From contig JAQFVV010012512.1 of NCBI GenBank assembly GCA_028023455.1, positions 908,413-972,412 of the forward strand: a stretch of 64,000 nucleotides of DNA. Direction: 5' to 3'. This DNA comes from Epiperipatus broadwayi. Taxonomy: Eukaryota > Onychophora > Udeonychophora > Euonychophora > Peripatidae. The translations under genes and the position numbers were made by a program. A model generated the notes under the pieces. The model made no database searches, was not told the origin of the DNA, and saw only the letters and a program-made list of their open reading frames with translations. Below are positions 1-12,191 of this stretch, piece after piece (the first letter of the stretch is position 1; each line of letters opens with the position of its first letter).

Positions 1-1228
1 CAATGGTTGCATATATAAAAGACATATTTTGTGGGTTCATCCATGTTAAAATATTTTAAATATTGATATACTGATATTTCGACTTGGTAACACAAATCAT
101 ACACTGAGTGATAAAAAGTAGAAAGTCACTTGTAAAGGTGCTACAATCACTGATTTTAAAAAAATTTTAAGGTTCCACCAATAGCAAAAATGTTAAATTA
201 AGAATGTTTTTTTTAAAAAAATATTTCCAAATAGGAGGAAGTTTGTTTGTATCATCTCACTTATTGATACAATCTGGCCTTTTAAGTATATCAATAGCTT
301 CTCTAATTTTGCACTGGTATAGATTATCTCATCTGGATATGATCCTGGTACTAGAAAAAATAATTTTATGACCTGAATCCATAGTATGGAGTGAGAGTGC
401 TGATGATGATGAATGTTGTTTAACTGCATTAGCATGCTCATCTCTCCTAACACTGATGTGATGATTACTCGTACCTATCTAAGAAGCCTTACAATTTTAA
501 TGAGATTTGATACACACCATGAGATTCAAGAGGGACTGAATCCTTAGGCTTGGTTATTATATTGCTGATCTTTTGATGAGTAGAAAACGCTGTATTTTCA
601 TTATATCATTTTAATATATGTCCAGTACTGTTTGTAGTTCCTTTTACATATGGAACACAAATCCTAATAGCTGATTTATCATTTTTTTGTTTCTTATTTT
701 GTCCATTTTGGGCTTGAAATAAAGCTTTTTTAATAAATTTATAATTGTAACTATTTGCTAATAAAACACTATTAATATGTTTTATTTTTTCTTTCAGATG
801 TGACTTATCTGAAAAGTTAATTGCTCTATTTAAAAGAGTTTTGGCTACAGAAACGATCTGAGTTGGGTGATGATGAGAATAGAAATGTAAATATCTGTCT
901 GTGCATGTATTCTTTCTATAAATTAAAAAAGATAAACTATTTGGTGTTCTGGTGAATAAAACATCAAGAAAAGGGAGGTTTCCATGAGACTCTGTCTCCA
1001 TTGTCTCTGTCCCCATTGTAAATTTAATATGAGGATGCATATTATTTAAAAGTCAGAAAAATCATCTAATTTATTATTTCCATGTTGCCATATGACAAAT
1101 ATGTCATTTATGTATCTCAGCCAAATGAGGGCTTTTAAAATGATGATTCTAAAATATGGGTTTCTATATTTTCCATGAATAAATCAGCTATTACTTCTGA
1201 GATAGGTGATCCCATAGGAATATTGGAC
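1..1228 (-). pseudogene. Penelope-like element copy 1a, 5'-truncated and frameshifted
   Basis: This is a minus-strand Penelope-like retroelement whose 3' end lies at the left window edge. The best-preserved block (606-1040) matches the region between the reverse transcriptase core and the endonuclease of the fuller copies at 47-52 kb (shared words MHPHIKFTM, LPFLDVL, SHHHPTQIVSV, NSYNYKFIKKALFQAQ). The GIY-YIG endonuclease is still recognisable at nucleotide level between about 190 and 560 but is frameshifted. The RT is cut off near motif B (PMGSPIS) at about 1215, so the catalytic palm is missing. It abuts copy 1b head to head. The family combines RT with a GIY-YIG nuclease; this copy cannot encode either. 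The element may continue left of the window. Confidence 0.85.
81..98 (-). other. Conserved 3'-UTR hairpin of the Penelope-like family (copy 1a)
   Basis: On the minus strand a 6-bp stem (GATTTG / CAAGTC, with one wobble pair) closes the loop TGTTAC and is followed by GAAA. The same hairpin occurs in the other three copies in this window. See the finding on a hammerhead-like element. Confidence 0.55.
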
Positions 1229-1848
1229 ATATATTAAAATGCTATAATATAAATATAGCATTTTCTAATCATGGAAAGATCAGCATATAATAACCAAGCC
1301 TAAGGATTCAATCTCTCTTGAATCTCATGGTGTTTATAAAATCTCATGTGAAAATTGTAAGGCTTCTTACATAGGTATGAGTTATCATTGCATCAGTGTT
1401 AGGAGAGATGAGCATGCCAGTGCAGTTAAAAACATTCATCATCAGCAGCACTCTCACTCCATACTATGGATTCAGGTCATAAAATTATTTTTTCTAGTAC
1501 CAGGATCATATCCAGATATGAAAATCTATACCAGTGCAAAATTAGAGAAGCCATTGAGCTACTTAAAAGGTTAGATTGTATCAATAAGCGAGGTGATACA
1601 AGCAATCTTCCTCCTATTTGGAAAGATTTTTTTAAAAAAACATTCTTAATTTAACATTTTTGCTATTGGTGGAACTTTAACATTTTTTTTTCAAATGAGT
1701 GAAACTAGCGCCTCTACAACTGCCTTTCTACTTTTTATCACTCAGTGGATGACTTGTGTTACCAAGTCGAAACATCAGTATATCAATATTTAAAATATTT
1801 TAACATGGATGAACCAGCAAAATATGTCTTTTATATATATATATATAT
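1229..1848 (+). pseudogene. Penelope-like element copy 1b, 3' fragment
   Basis: This plus-strand fragment begins at about 1229 and corresponds to the end of the RT-endonuclease linker, the GIY-YIG domain and the 3' UTR of the same Penelope-like family. Frames around 1377-1654 hold SVRRDEHA-like and LPPIWKDFFKK words, but in different frames, so it is broken. The 3' UTR runs through the conserved hairpin at 1751-1768 to a (TA)n run near 1830. Together with copy 1a it forms an inverted, head-to-head pair with 3' ends pointing outward, the same arrangement as the pair at 47-52 kb. Confidence 0.82.
1751..1772 (+). other. Conserved 3'-UTR hairpin of the Penelope-like family (copy 1b)
   Basis: The stem GACTTG / CAAGTC with loop TGTTAC is followed directly by GAAA. 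The preceding bases are CAGTGGAT. Position and sequence match the hairpins at 81-98, 47486-47503 and 51685-51702. Confidence 0.55.
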
Positions 1849-1886
1849 GAACCAGCAAAATATGTCTTTTATATATATATATATAT
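1811..1886 (+). repeat. Tandem duplication (38 bp x 2) at the Penelope 3' end
   Basis: Two consecutive copies of a 38-bp unit start with GAACCAGCAAAATATG and end in a (TA)n run. The unit consists of the terminal bases of the Penelope-like 3' end plus the microsatellite, so the duplication arose at or after insertion. Confidence 0.9.
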
Positions 1887-2054
1887 GCACACACTGACAT
1901 TGTGTGCCATGTAACACAAATTTTACATTATATATAATAAATATAATTGTAATTAAGTATACTATACAGCTTTTATCATTATTTTTTCTACTTGTATTGG
2001 TATTACAATAATTTTAAATAATGGACATTTTATTTGTATTATATATATATATAG

Positions 2055-2438
2055 ATGATGTGCGTTTTTGGAGTTATGATTGATAATGGATATTTGTTGG
2101 AAGGAAGACCATTCTGTATTTATGCACGTGATAAAAGTAAAGATTCACCTAATGCTCATGTATTAACAGTAACATATTACGTTACCACTGAAGATGATTT
2201 TTATCTTATTTATAATTCTACATGGGCAAATAAATTTACGTTTCTACCATTGTTTAGGAACAGAACTGGGATAGAGAACCCAACCGACTATCAATATCTT
2301 TGTTTTGAACAATTACTTAGAGTATTGATTAATCAAACACTAGGTGTAACTTACGTGTATAGCGTTAATGGATTACAAGAAGCCCCTGTAATAGAATCTG
2401 TCCGATTATATGAAGGTCAGTATTTAATGTATGAATGT
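2055..2438 (+). CDS. Candidate host-gene exon, doublecortin-like fold possible
   Basis: An open frame of about 128 codons with ordinary amino-acid composition, unlike the low-complexity frames around it. It starts right after a (TA)n-AG acceptor-like site (AG at 2053-2054). The segment FEQLLRVLINQTLGVTYVYSVNG, followed by VRLYEGQYLMY, resembles the second half of a doublecortin domain: an xFxxLL helix, then a YxxxG turn, then a short strand ending in a G-Y-x motif. That is a remote match from memory, not a search result. The donor could be AAG|GTCAGT after 2415 or a GT at 2437 or 2439; the frame closes at 2510. No partner exon is seen, so this would be one exon of a gene with long introns. 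The exon call is more secure than the domain call. Confidence 0.42.
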
Positions 2439-2794
2439 GTTTTTTTGACATTTTTAAAAATTAACCAATGTTTATTGAGTGCAGAATTTAAGTATTTTAC
2501 ATATTATTAGAATGATTTTTAAATTTGCATAATAACTTAAACAAGTTCATTATAAAAGTATAATAAATAGATAAATATATACTTGTAACAGAAAGCATAT
2601 TAACAAAAAATGAAAAATATCATTTTCCCAATTAAACGAGTAATATGTCTAAATGTGGTAAAATGCAGGCAATGGTTAAGTTAAATACAAATTTTAATTT
2701 TAATTAGCTGAGCCCATTTGAAAAATTTTATCTTCTTATGAAACAATAAAACTTATTGAAAGCCCTCAGCCAATTAATATTACAATTTCTACTT

Positions 2795-4600
2795 AACTTT
2801 CATAAAGGCTATCATTTAGTAGTCAATATAATGAGAAGTTAAAAGAGGATATATTTTAAAATAAAGAACAAAAGACTGGTTTACCATTAAACAAAAATAA
2901 AAATAAAAGTTCAGTCAAATTATTGTCATGTAATTCAAAATAAATAATATATGGAAGAAAAAAGATAGCGAAACGATAGTGATCATTTAAGAAGTTTAAT
3001 TAAATTTTCTGTTGAAAGAAAATTTAATGGGAGTAATTGCTAATCAAATCAATGCATTAATAATCATTTACAATCTTTTTAAAAAAAGTACGAATTCTAA
3101 AATGCTATCTTTAAAACTACAAACTAAAGAAAACAAAAAATGGAGCCTAAAATTATATTGGATAAGCTAAAATATTGAATTCAAAAATAAAATTAAAATA
3201 TAATAAATGTGTAAAATTATTGTTAAAAATTATTATTAATTTTTATAAAATTATGATTAAAACATAATTAAAATAATTTCACAGGTAATCTAATCAAGTC
3301 GACAGTAGATTGGTTTTAATATAATCAGTAATCCAGTCAACTGATTACATAATAAATGTAATAATTAAAAATGCTAATTATTAAAAAAATAAAAATATTC
3401 AAACCAAAATTTTAATTATGGGTGATTCTTTTAAACAGTGTTTGATCAGGGCTATAAAAGCCATTATATTTTCATTAATGGTGTAGTTATTCTGCTGTTG
3501 ATGTATTCCAATTCTATTTTATTATGTTGCTGTTAATTGTGCTGCTGGTTATTGTTTCTTATATTATCTGATAAATTGTGTGTTCTCTTTAAACATGAAA
3601 CTCTAATTTTGTGGTTTCACTTATATACAAAAATCTCTGTAAATGATTTAACACTACTATACCCTGCTAGATTGATGAAAATAATCTACAATGTGACCAA
3701 AATCTTGACTTGCCATTACTTAGACATGTATCTGTCATACATCCAAGTCTGTTTCTGGACTTCTAAATTTATTTTTTCTGGAAATAAAGAGGATACTAGC
3801 TTCTAAGAAAGCCAGTTGCCAGTGTAAGAATACTGTTCATGAAATACAAGCATAAAAAGACAATAGTGACAATCACAAAAAAAAAATTCTCATCACAATA
3901 ATATCAGAACAAATCCAGAGTCTAGATTTAGACTGAAATCTAAAGGTAAAATTATTTTTTGTTTATAAACGTTGATTAAAAAATAAAATATCCTAAACTC
4001 TTACTTCCTAATTAAAATAAAATTCTATGGGCTAACATAATATAATTAGTTCAATTTTATTTTATTATTTTTGTTGTTGTAATTTGATATTTATTAATTG
4101 TATAAATAAATATGTTATTGAATTGTTAATTTTGTCTGAATTGTCTTCTCTCTGAATCTCATCATATGAAATTTAATTAAGATATATTTCACTAATTATA
4201 TTGTTTTTTTTTAAATGTTCATTATGTAATTTCTATATTCAGGGAAGATTTTTTGTGCTAGCTGAGGAATCAAGCACTAAAACCATTCAAAATACTCTCT
4301 TATGAATATTCCAGGTAATTTTTTCAATTGTGCTTGTTTCATGGCCTGGTATAAATTAAAAGTATTTATGAGAGATATTTTGCTTTTAGTAGTTATAGAA
4401 CAGGTGTAATGGTCTTAAAATTTGGCCGTTTTCCATGTATTTATGGGCAATTACTAGTTTGGTGAATAGTATAGTTAATTTATAAGTATTGACTGTATTT
4501 TTCCTTCACCTCTAATAAGATTATTTTTATTTATCTGTCCAAATTAAAAAAGTATAAGTAAATAAAAGTGATGATCCATCAAAATTGGTGCCTTATGTGA
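2795..4600. repeat. Dispersed repeat family 1, copy A
   Basis: This stretch aligns by eye, with many substitutions and indels, to 18930-19145 plus 23795-25190. Shared landmarks include the TATTTTAAAATAA segment near 2850 and 18970, GTGTGTTCTCTTT versus GTGTGATCTCTTT with a following TTTTGTGGTTTCA (3577-3620 and 24298-24340), CTGCTAGATT (about 3664 and 24385) and GCTAGCTGAGGAAT (about 4258 and 25007). No convincing ORF or terminal repeats are seen, so the class is unknown. A short related tail (TGTCC, AATTAAAAA, ATAAGTAAATAAAAG) also appears at about 31112-31150. Confidence 0.6.
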
Positions 4601-4942
4601 GTGTATGAATGAAAAATTTTATACAATTGTTTTCCAAAGCAGTTACACAAAAACAATACACAAAATGAAATGGATATATAATTGGCTTTACCAGCATATT
4701 TGCAAGAAAATAGCTGTTATCAGATGACGCAAAAAAAATAAATGTTAATAATTTGGTGAGCTATGTGAAAATAGAGAAATAGGTACACAGAATAAAATAA
4801 TTAATAAAAACAGATTAATAAAGTAAATGTTTCAAAACAGTAATGTTAGAAGCATAAAATTACAGGTAGATAATGTTGGATGAGACTGTGGGATAGAAAA
4901 TCATGTATACATATCAATTAAATGTAAAAATAAATTGAAGGC

Positions 4943-5064
4943 ATTTGGAAAAAGTATAATTGAGTAAATAAAGAAAAAAATAAAGAAGCAAATATTAAAA
5001 AGATTTGGAAAAAGTATAATTGAGTAAATAAAGAAAAAAATAAAGAAGCAAATATTAAAAAGAT
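4943..5064. repeat. 60-bp direct tandem duplication
   Basis: Two essentially identical 60-bp units, each beginning ATTTGGAAAAAGTATAAT, follow one another. The flanking DNA is A-rich and non-coding. Confidence 0.92.
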
Positions 5065-6838
5065 GACAAATTTGAAAAACAATAACTACCACTAAAACAA
5101 ATAAAATTAAAGAGTGTAATTGCATTTGGGAGCAAGAGGAAATGGAATCTCAAGAAAAACAATTTAAACATGTTCCAGGCAAGGAACAACAATAAAATAA
5201 AAACAAAAACAAGAAAAATTAAATAAGTTTAAAAATAATATGAATAATATGATCATAATAATTAGAATGAGGAAATTGTTTGAAGAACCCAAAAGCCAAA
5301 AAAAATGATAGCTGAAAATCTTCCAAAACAAATTAAAGAGACAGCCAAAGATGTCATGGATCAAAGATAGAAAATTAGAATACTAATCAAAAATATTTGA
5401 AAAATTAGAGCACAAGATTAAATTAAGGTATAAAAATAGATGACATTATGAAATAAATAGACAGAAGTCAGCAATCTAAACCAAATAGAAAATAAATTTA
5501 AAGCATCCTATTAAAATAATCATAAAAATAACCTATGACAGGAAGGAAAACTAGAACAGTTACAGGAAACAGTAGGAGGAAATAAATTAGAAAATTAAAG
5601 AGTAATAGTTATATCCAGATATGTATGAATGATTTAGTGTCTATAATTAAAAGAATATATTTTGACAATGATAGGCATCGTGAAACATTTAGATAAATGT
5701 GTAAGAGAAGTCAATATATATTTGAATAATGACAGGCAGAAGAGCTATAATTCAAATGTATACACATTGAGTAATAGCTTTGTAATTGTCAACCAGTTTC
5801 TAAAAAGACATATTTTATGGGTATATAGATAAAGCTACCACTAATTAGATTAGGAGCTTGGAATGTTTCTTTATATCAAATCACCTAATTAAATTCACCA
5901 AGATTACAAAACATGCAGCCACCTACAGGGCATCTCTCAAAATTGGTGGAATTTCTTCTTTAAAATAACCATGACATTTATTAAATATAAACATATCATA
6001 TTAAACAGATGCTGGTGTAAAGAATGTCAAGAGAATATCAGACAACAGGTGTAACAAAAATTGTCACCTAGACCATTTATCCTATTTTTCCATAGACAGG
6101 TGAAAACATTAACATGTTGATGACAAATCCACTATCTGAACAACAACTTATTAGAACATTCTTCCACAGTTTTCCTTATAATGTATAACTGAATCTTATC
6201 AGCACTGAAATTATAACAGTTGAGCAAGTGGTCAAATTGCTAACTGCTTCTGATAGAACTATACTTGCCTACAAAACTAAAAATTGGGTATTTTAGACAA
6301 ATAACCAAGAAGTTCATAATGTTTTGCATAAATGGATATTCTAAAAGGCTATTAATAATGACAACAGAAAGATATGTACATAAAAACAACAACTAAAATG
6401 TAGCCTAACCATCGACTGAACTTGCAGATATAATCTTTATGGATAATAACCCTGACATAACTAAGATGGAAATGTTTTTGTTATTATTGAGTGTACATAA
6501 AGTAAGACTTTTTGGAAAAAAGTAAATAATAAAAAAAATATGGGATGAGAAGTCAATTAATTTGACAGAAATTGTATTAAAATATAAATAAAAATTATTA
6601 TCCAATATAAATAATGAAAACTTTGAAAGTAAAAAAAAAAACTCATAAATCAAACTCTGTACAATAACAAGCAATATTTGTAAATAACCCAGCAAATAAA
6701 GTTGAGCTTTCCACATCGACTAAGCATAACAAAATAAAAGATTATAGTGAAACTAATGAAGTAAAAAAACTAAAAGGGGAAAAAATGTTTTAAGTGTAGT
6801 AATGTAAATCTTAGGCTTAAAAAATGTAAATAGTTCTC

Positions 6839-6840
<2 letters not shown>
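5065..6840. other. No gene recognised
   Basis: AT-rich sequence. The plus strand is lysine-rich but full of stops in every frame and resembles no family I can name. It could be a very old element or an intron. Confidence 0.5.

Positions 6841-6841
<1 letters not shown>

Positions 6842-6891
<50 letters not shown>
6842..6891. repeat. (TA)n microsatellite
   Basis: About 50 bp of uninterrupted TA dinucleotide. It generates spurious Ile-Tyr frames on both strands. Confidence 0.97.
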
Positions 6892-6895
<4 letters not shown>

Positions 6896-7483
6896 CAAGT
6901 GATGATGAGTAGGGTGATAATAGACTGAGCTATGTGTATGCATATATGTAAATTTATGAAAAAAGTATTTGATTAAGCCTTTTCTGTGTGAAGACATTGT
7001 TCTATAGATGGGTATGTGCATTCAACCTTTCCACTTAAAATGATGATTATGCACCAGTAGAAACTAGGCATGGCTTGTAAAAAATATAGCTGTAAGAAAA
7101 GTTTCCAGTGAATCAGTAAATAATCATATATAGAATATGTGGTAGAAATGGTCTTGATATTTGCAGATAAAATATCTAAGCACTATATTTCACATCCATA
7201 TAAAATGAACTTGGCTCATGCTATAGTCATGATTTGAGCAAAAAATAAATGTGGTTTAATTGACACATGATTGAATTGTGTGTGAAATGCAAAATTATTA
7301 GGTTGATGCGTTTTTCTAAACTCTTGCTCATTGTTAATTTTACTCTTTATTAAACTTACTTGTTAGAACATGTAAAAAATAATAATGTTATAATATTTAA
7401 ATCAAGTCAGTGCCTAAGAAAAGGAATTGATCCATTTTATTTCTAAATTAGACAAAGTGCAAATTAGAAAATATGTGTTACAT
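6892..7483. other. No gene recognised
   Basis: AT-rich unique-looking sequence without a supported frame, terminal repeat or RNA gene. Confidence 0.5.
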
Positions 7484-7527
7484 AATATATATATATATAT
7501 ATTAAAAAATACAGTAATTAAAATGTG

Positions 7528-7585
<58 letters not shown>

Positions 7586-7955
7586 GTCACTTAGGACCGC
7601 TTTCAACTATCCTAGTAGTCTGTGACAACTAATACTTTGAAAGGCCAACATTCCCATATTTTTTTTTATTTTTTGTTCTTTTTAAAAAAATTTAATTACG
7701 GTATTTTCTAATATTTATTTATATGTTTACAAGTATATTATTTTGAACAAATACATGCATCGATTTGTATATATATATATATATATATATATATAACCAA
7801 AACTGTCTAACACTATACTAGCAAAAATAAAAATGCAAAACCATAAAACAATGCAATACTAGATTAAATTTAAAATTTTACCAAAATCCTTACACAACCA
7901 TGGCTTCATCTACTACTAATAGACAATCTCAAGTGAAAATCAATCTAAAGGAAAC

Positions 7956-8045
<90 letters not shown>
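7484..8045. repeat. Cluster of (TA)n microsatellites
   Basis: Four TA runs, at about 7484-7502, 7531-7581, 7768-7794 and 7957-8045, are separated by short unique AT-rich pieces. The last run forms the immediate left flank of the long-LTR element, so its target-site duplication cannot be read on this side. Confidence 0.93.
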
Positions 8046-8047
<2 letters not shown>

Positions 8048-10367
8048 AAACCCTATCCTATACCCTCCATCTTCTTCACTTATCTACTTTACTATATTTA
8101 TAATTGCCCAGGCACCAATTCTATGCAATATAGAATAAAATTTATCATTATAAATTATATTTAAAGTTAGTTAAAAGATTTTATATTATAATTACCCTAT
8201 GGCTTAGCTCAGTTGAGGTTATAGGGTATGGTCTTTATATATCAAGCCAACAAGGATGATAAAAACATCTATAGACAATAATATTATAAGATTAATTGAA
8301 ATATGTTCAGGGCATCTGTTCAATACTAAACTATTGCACAATCATAAAAATGTTCTTTTAATAGAAGTTCATATTTAACACAGAATAGATAATCATTAGG
8401 ACCGGGTACTTTTCTATCCATATCACTATCTATTCCAAGCAAAGTAAAATGTGTTATTGGTATTATAATACTGAAATTTATTACCACCAAACAAATTTAA
8501 ATAAAACTAGAATTATTTTGACAACCCATATCTTCCATAACTATACTATGATAATTAGATGTGTGTGTGTGGAAATGAAGAATCGAATGTATATAATCAA
8601 GGAATTCCTATAAGCTGTTGATTCAATAAAATATTTATTATAAAAAAAAAAAATCAAAAATAAATCATAACCAAAAAAAAAATATTATTGATACCTTTAT
8701 CACCCATTACATTTTTCTGTGATAAAATGAAAATTGACTACTTTTTAATAGGTGCATTATATATCTTCAAATGTGTGCATTTGTTTATAAAGTAAATATC
8801 ATGAATTTCCAAATTACATCCTATTAAATTATCTATAACACTTTGATGATAATAAAAATTAATAATCTTTTAGAAATATTATAGAATTTTAAATAACACT
8901 TGTCCGTTATAATTATTATATATTCCATCTAGCATTAACTGTACTAAATTAGAGACAAGCATGGGACTACAATACTAAAACACTTAATCTATATACTTAA
9001 TATAATCATGCCTGACCATTTCTATCGTTAACTTATTTTAATCTACTCCCTATATAATAAACTTATAACTGACAAGGTTTTAATTCTTTATTTTTTTTTA
9101 TAACAATCGTTATTGAAATTTAGCTTAATAAATATAATTTAAAAAAAAAAATAATAATAATAATACGTAACATCACACACACATCCGAACATATATAATC
9201 ACCTATAGTATAATCTCCGGATTATACCAAACACATTATCATATCATAATATATATATATGAAATTACATTACTTCATTTTTCTAAGGTACACAAAACAC
9301 ACACACACACACACACAAAAATGTTTCTACATCTATTATAAAAAAAAAATTATTTGTCAATACCTCATTATTACATGTAAAATGTTTTTTTTTTTTTTTT
9401 TAAATTTGAAAGTTAAGAAACACATATATTAATTTCAATGACACCGTAAATTCTAAGATAAAAAAAAAATGTCTATCCATTGTTAAAGCATATTTTTGTT
9501 AAGAATGACAATAGTCTTTTCCTTTTAGAATTTTGTGATAAGCTTTATAATTACATTTGCATGCATTGAAAAGTATCCTGTTACAGATGCGTGTATAGTG
9601 AAGTGATATAATATAAAGTATCTTCTTGATATCATATTGGATATATATATATCTTTTTTCATTTTAAATTTTGTTTTATCGAATATTAATAGCAAATTCC
9701 TTAAATTAAAAAAAATTAGGCATTTAATTTTAGCGTCTAAAGTTAAAATTTGAAATAGCTCTATCTTACAAAACGTTGCCATCTTAATGTTATTCATTTT
9801 TAATATACATTAAAATAGATTATAATAGTAATAACTTAACTTAGAGACATCCAGGCAATTTTATAGGTAGTAGATTCAAATCATGAATTTTGGTAGAGAT
9901 TTTAAGACAGGTAACCCTTTTGAGTCTATTCCTTCGTGGTCACTCCAGTTTTACAATATAAATTTCCCATAAAGGTATTATTATAATCCTTGTGATTTCT
10001 TTTTATATTTGTTATACTATTAGAGTTTTTTTTAAAAAAATATTTTAAGTTTCTCATCTTCTTCCTTGGAGCTTTTTTTATTACTTTTTAGTTGTAAACC
10101 CTGTCTTTCTTTCTTCACGCCCTCTATGTTTCCATGACAACTTTGGAAGCTTGCCAAAAATATTATTTATAAAATTTTAAACAATATAATGTTTGAATTT
10201 ACTATACATAGTAATTAAAAAAAATATTAAACATTAATTATTAATTTTAAAATGTCATTTACTATTTCAAATAATCTTTATCATTTTTAAAACCTAAGAT
10301 TTTAAGACAATCTATAATCAGTAATTTATAAATAACATATAAAAAAATCCTAATTAATAATAACACA
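8046..10367 (-). repeat. Long terminal repeat, 3' LTR of the LARD-like element
   Basis: A direct copy of 14313-16644. Plus-strand ends are TGAAACCC on the left and ACACA on the right. It contains a hairpin (8193-8228), poly-A/T tracts and a 90-codon minus frame (9525-9797). That frame is not preserved at its C-terminal end in the other LTR, so I do not call it a gene. Confidence 0.8.
8193..8228. other. LTR hairpin carrying a tRNA A-box-like loop
   Basis: The 8-bp arms TACCCTAT / ATAGGGTA enclose GGCTTAGCTCAGTTGAGGTT, which contains TTAGCTCAGTTGAGG, close to an RNA polymerase III A box. The same hairpin, with one arm change, lies in the other LTR at 14460-14495. Confidence 0.5.
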
Positions 10368-10503
10368 TCAAATTTTACATTAAGATCATTCCTCAATTAG
10401 AAAATTATGTTTCCCAAATAAACATAAAACAATAACATTAAATAAACAAGGAAACTAAAAAAAAATAACTAAATTCTATATGGAACAATAGGTATGACTT
10501 TTA

Positions 10504-12191
10504 TTAATCATGTCTTGCAGGACATGGAACCAAACTGCGAGCATTTTGAGTAACTTTAAACCTTGCTCGATTATTTTTTATTTCCTTTCTTCTAACAAGT
10601 TCATCTCTAAGAGACATTATCTCAATCTTCTTTATTCTAGTTTTTACCTTTCTATGCTCTATCCTTTTATTTCTGGATATCTTTAAACCCATAACATTAA
10701 TCAACTTTCTGTTTACTTTCTTTAATTTGACTTTAGCCTTTCCAACTTCTTTTTTTCATCAATAATCTTTCTACTAAAATTTAAATTAACTATCTTTTCA
10801 TATATTTATTTAAATTTAACTTTTGCTTTCCCAGTATCTCTTATATAATCTACATCTCATTTAAGATCATTTATCTTAACCTTCTCTATACTCATCTCTT
10901 TGAATTTTACTTTAATTTTCTTCATATGTTTATTGTGACTAATTACCTCTCTCATACAATCTGCTTTATTTTTCTTCTTACTTTTACATTTAGGCTCTAC
11001 TTTGGCTTTGTCTAACTCTTTTTCTGGATTAATAACTTTTTCCAAGGAAATTTAAATCAAACATATTTGTCTTATTCATTTTACACTTTATTTTCACTTT
11101 ACCGACTTCTCTAGCATGAGTAACACTTTCTATTAAATATTTCATACTACATATTATATATTTAGTATCGCCATAAAATATTTTTTTTAAAACATTCGCC
11201 TTCACCTTATGTTCTAAATAATCAAGAACACACTTTGGAATTATGTATTCATTTTTATTTTTAAATTTATTACCTGTAATATCAGTAATCCTAAACAACT
11301 CATTTTATAAAATTTCTAGATATTTCATATCTAAGGAAATTATATCTTTCTTCATTAATTTACTACTTTCTTTCTTTTTATCAAGATTCTTCTTGAAATC
11401 TTTGAGCATGTTTATAATTGCATTCCCATCTACTTCTGAGTCTTGATCAACTATTTTCCCAAGTTCTTTGGATACATTTACTTCATCACTAGCTAAACCA
11501 ACATTCTTATTAATCTGCATAAATTGGTCATTAATACTCTTTTGCATTTCTAGCTCCATTTTGGGTATTCTTAACCTTGCTTCTAGCTTTGTTTCTAATT
11601 TCACTTCTTATTTTATCTCTGACATTTCTGACTTTATTTCAATAATCCTCTCCTCTGATTTCTTTTGACTCAAATTTACTTCTATTGCTATATCTGATTC
11701 CTGACTTTTTATTTTCTTCTTCATAACTTGCATCTGGCTAACTATACTAGCATTTATTTCTACTATGTCAGATTTTATTCCTAACATTTCCAATTTTATT
11801 TCAGCTATCCTTTCCTCTGACTTATATTGATTCAACTTTATTTCTTTTAGTTCTGATTTCAATTCTGTTTGTCCTGACTTTAATTCTACGAACATCTCTT
11901 CTGATTTTTTTCTATATTCTACTCGACCAGACTCTAATTTGGCAAACATCTCTTCTGACCTTTCTCTATCTTCTACTCGTCTAGACTCTAATTTTGCAAA
12001 AACGATTTGGCCCACATCAGCATATCATCATCTGGAGGTTGAGGGATAGTATCTCTTATCCTACTAGACCCTCCATAAGACATATCTATGACTTCATTTC
12101 CTGATTCAAGATCAGGTGACAATGCAGCCATGTCTGGAGATGGTGTCTCTTGAGACCCACCCAAACTATCGTATAAACTAAATTCTTCCAT
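10504..12191 (-). pseudogene. Gag-like coiled-coil coding remnant of the LARD-like element
   Basis: Read on the minus strand, a chain of frames runs from 12191 down to about 10504: 67 aa, then 135 aa overlapping it by 28 bases in another frame, then 99, 89, 62 and 66 aa pieces broken by stops and shifts. The first piece is acidic and Ser/Pro-rich (SPDMAALSPDLESGNE). The second contains tandem 18-residue repeats (SEEMFAKLES.RVE...) and heptad-like Glu/Lys/Ile spacing, predicting a long coiled coil. Later parts are Lys-rich, ending QNARSLVPCPARHD. N-terminal coiled coils are common in gag of arthropod-type Ty3/gypsy elements; that comparison is from general knowledge. No CCHC knuckle or enzymatic motif is visible. 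Confidence 0.55.

Noticed and set aside
4901-5125. Phe/Ile-rich minus frame of 74 codons with an internal repeat
   Set aside because: The repetition comes from the 60-bp DNA duplication and the composition is that of A-rich DNA read backwards.
7900-8103. Plus frame starting MASSTTNRQSQ and running into Ile-Tyr repeats
   Set aside because: Most of it is a (TA)n microsatellite, and the short start is not supported by flanking signals.
9525-9797. 90-codon minus frame present in both long LTRs (also 15774-16070)
   Set aside because: It lies inside the LTRs, and the two versions diverge in frame after a TA-run length change, so selection for protein is not supported.
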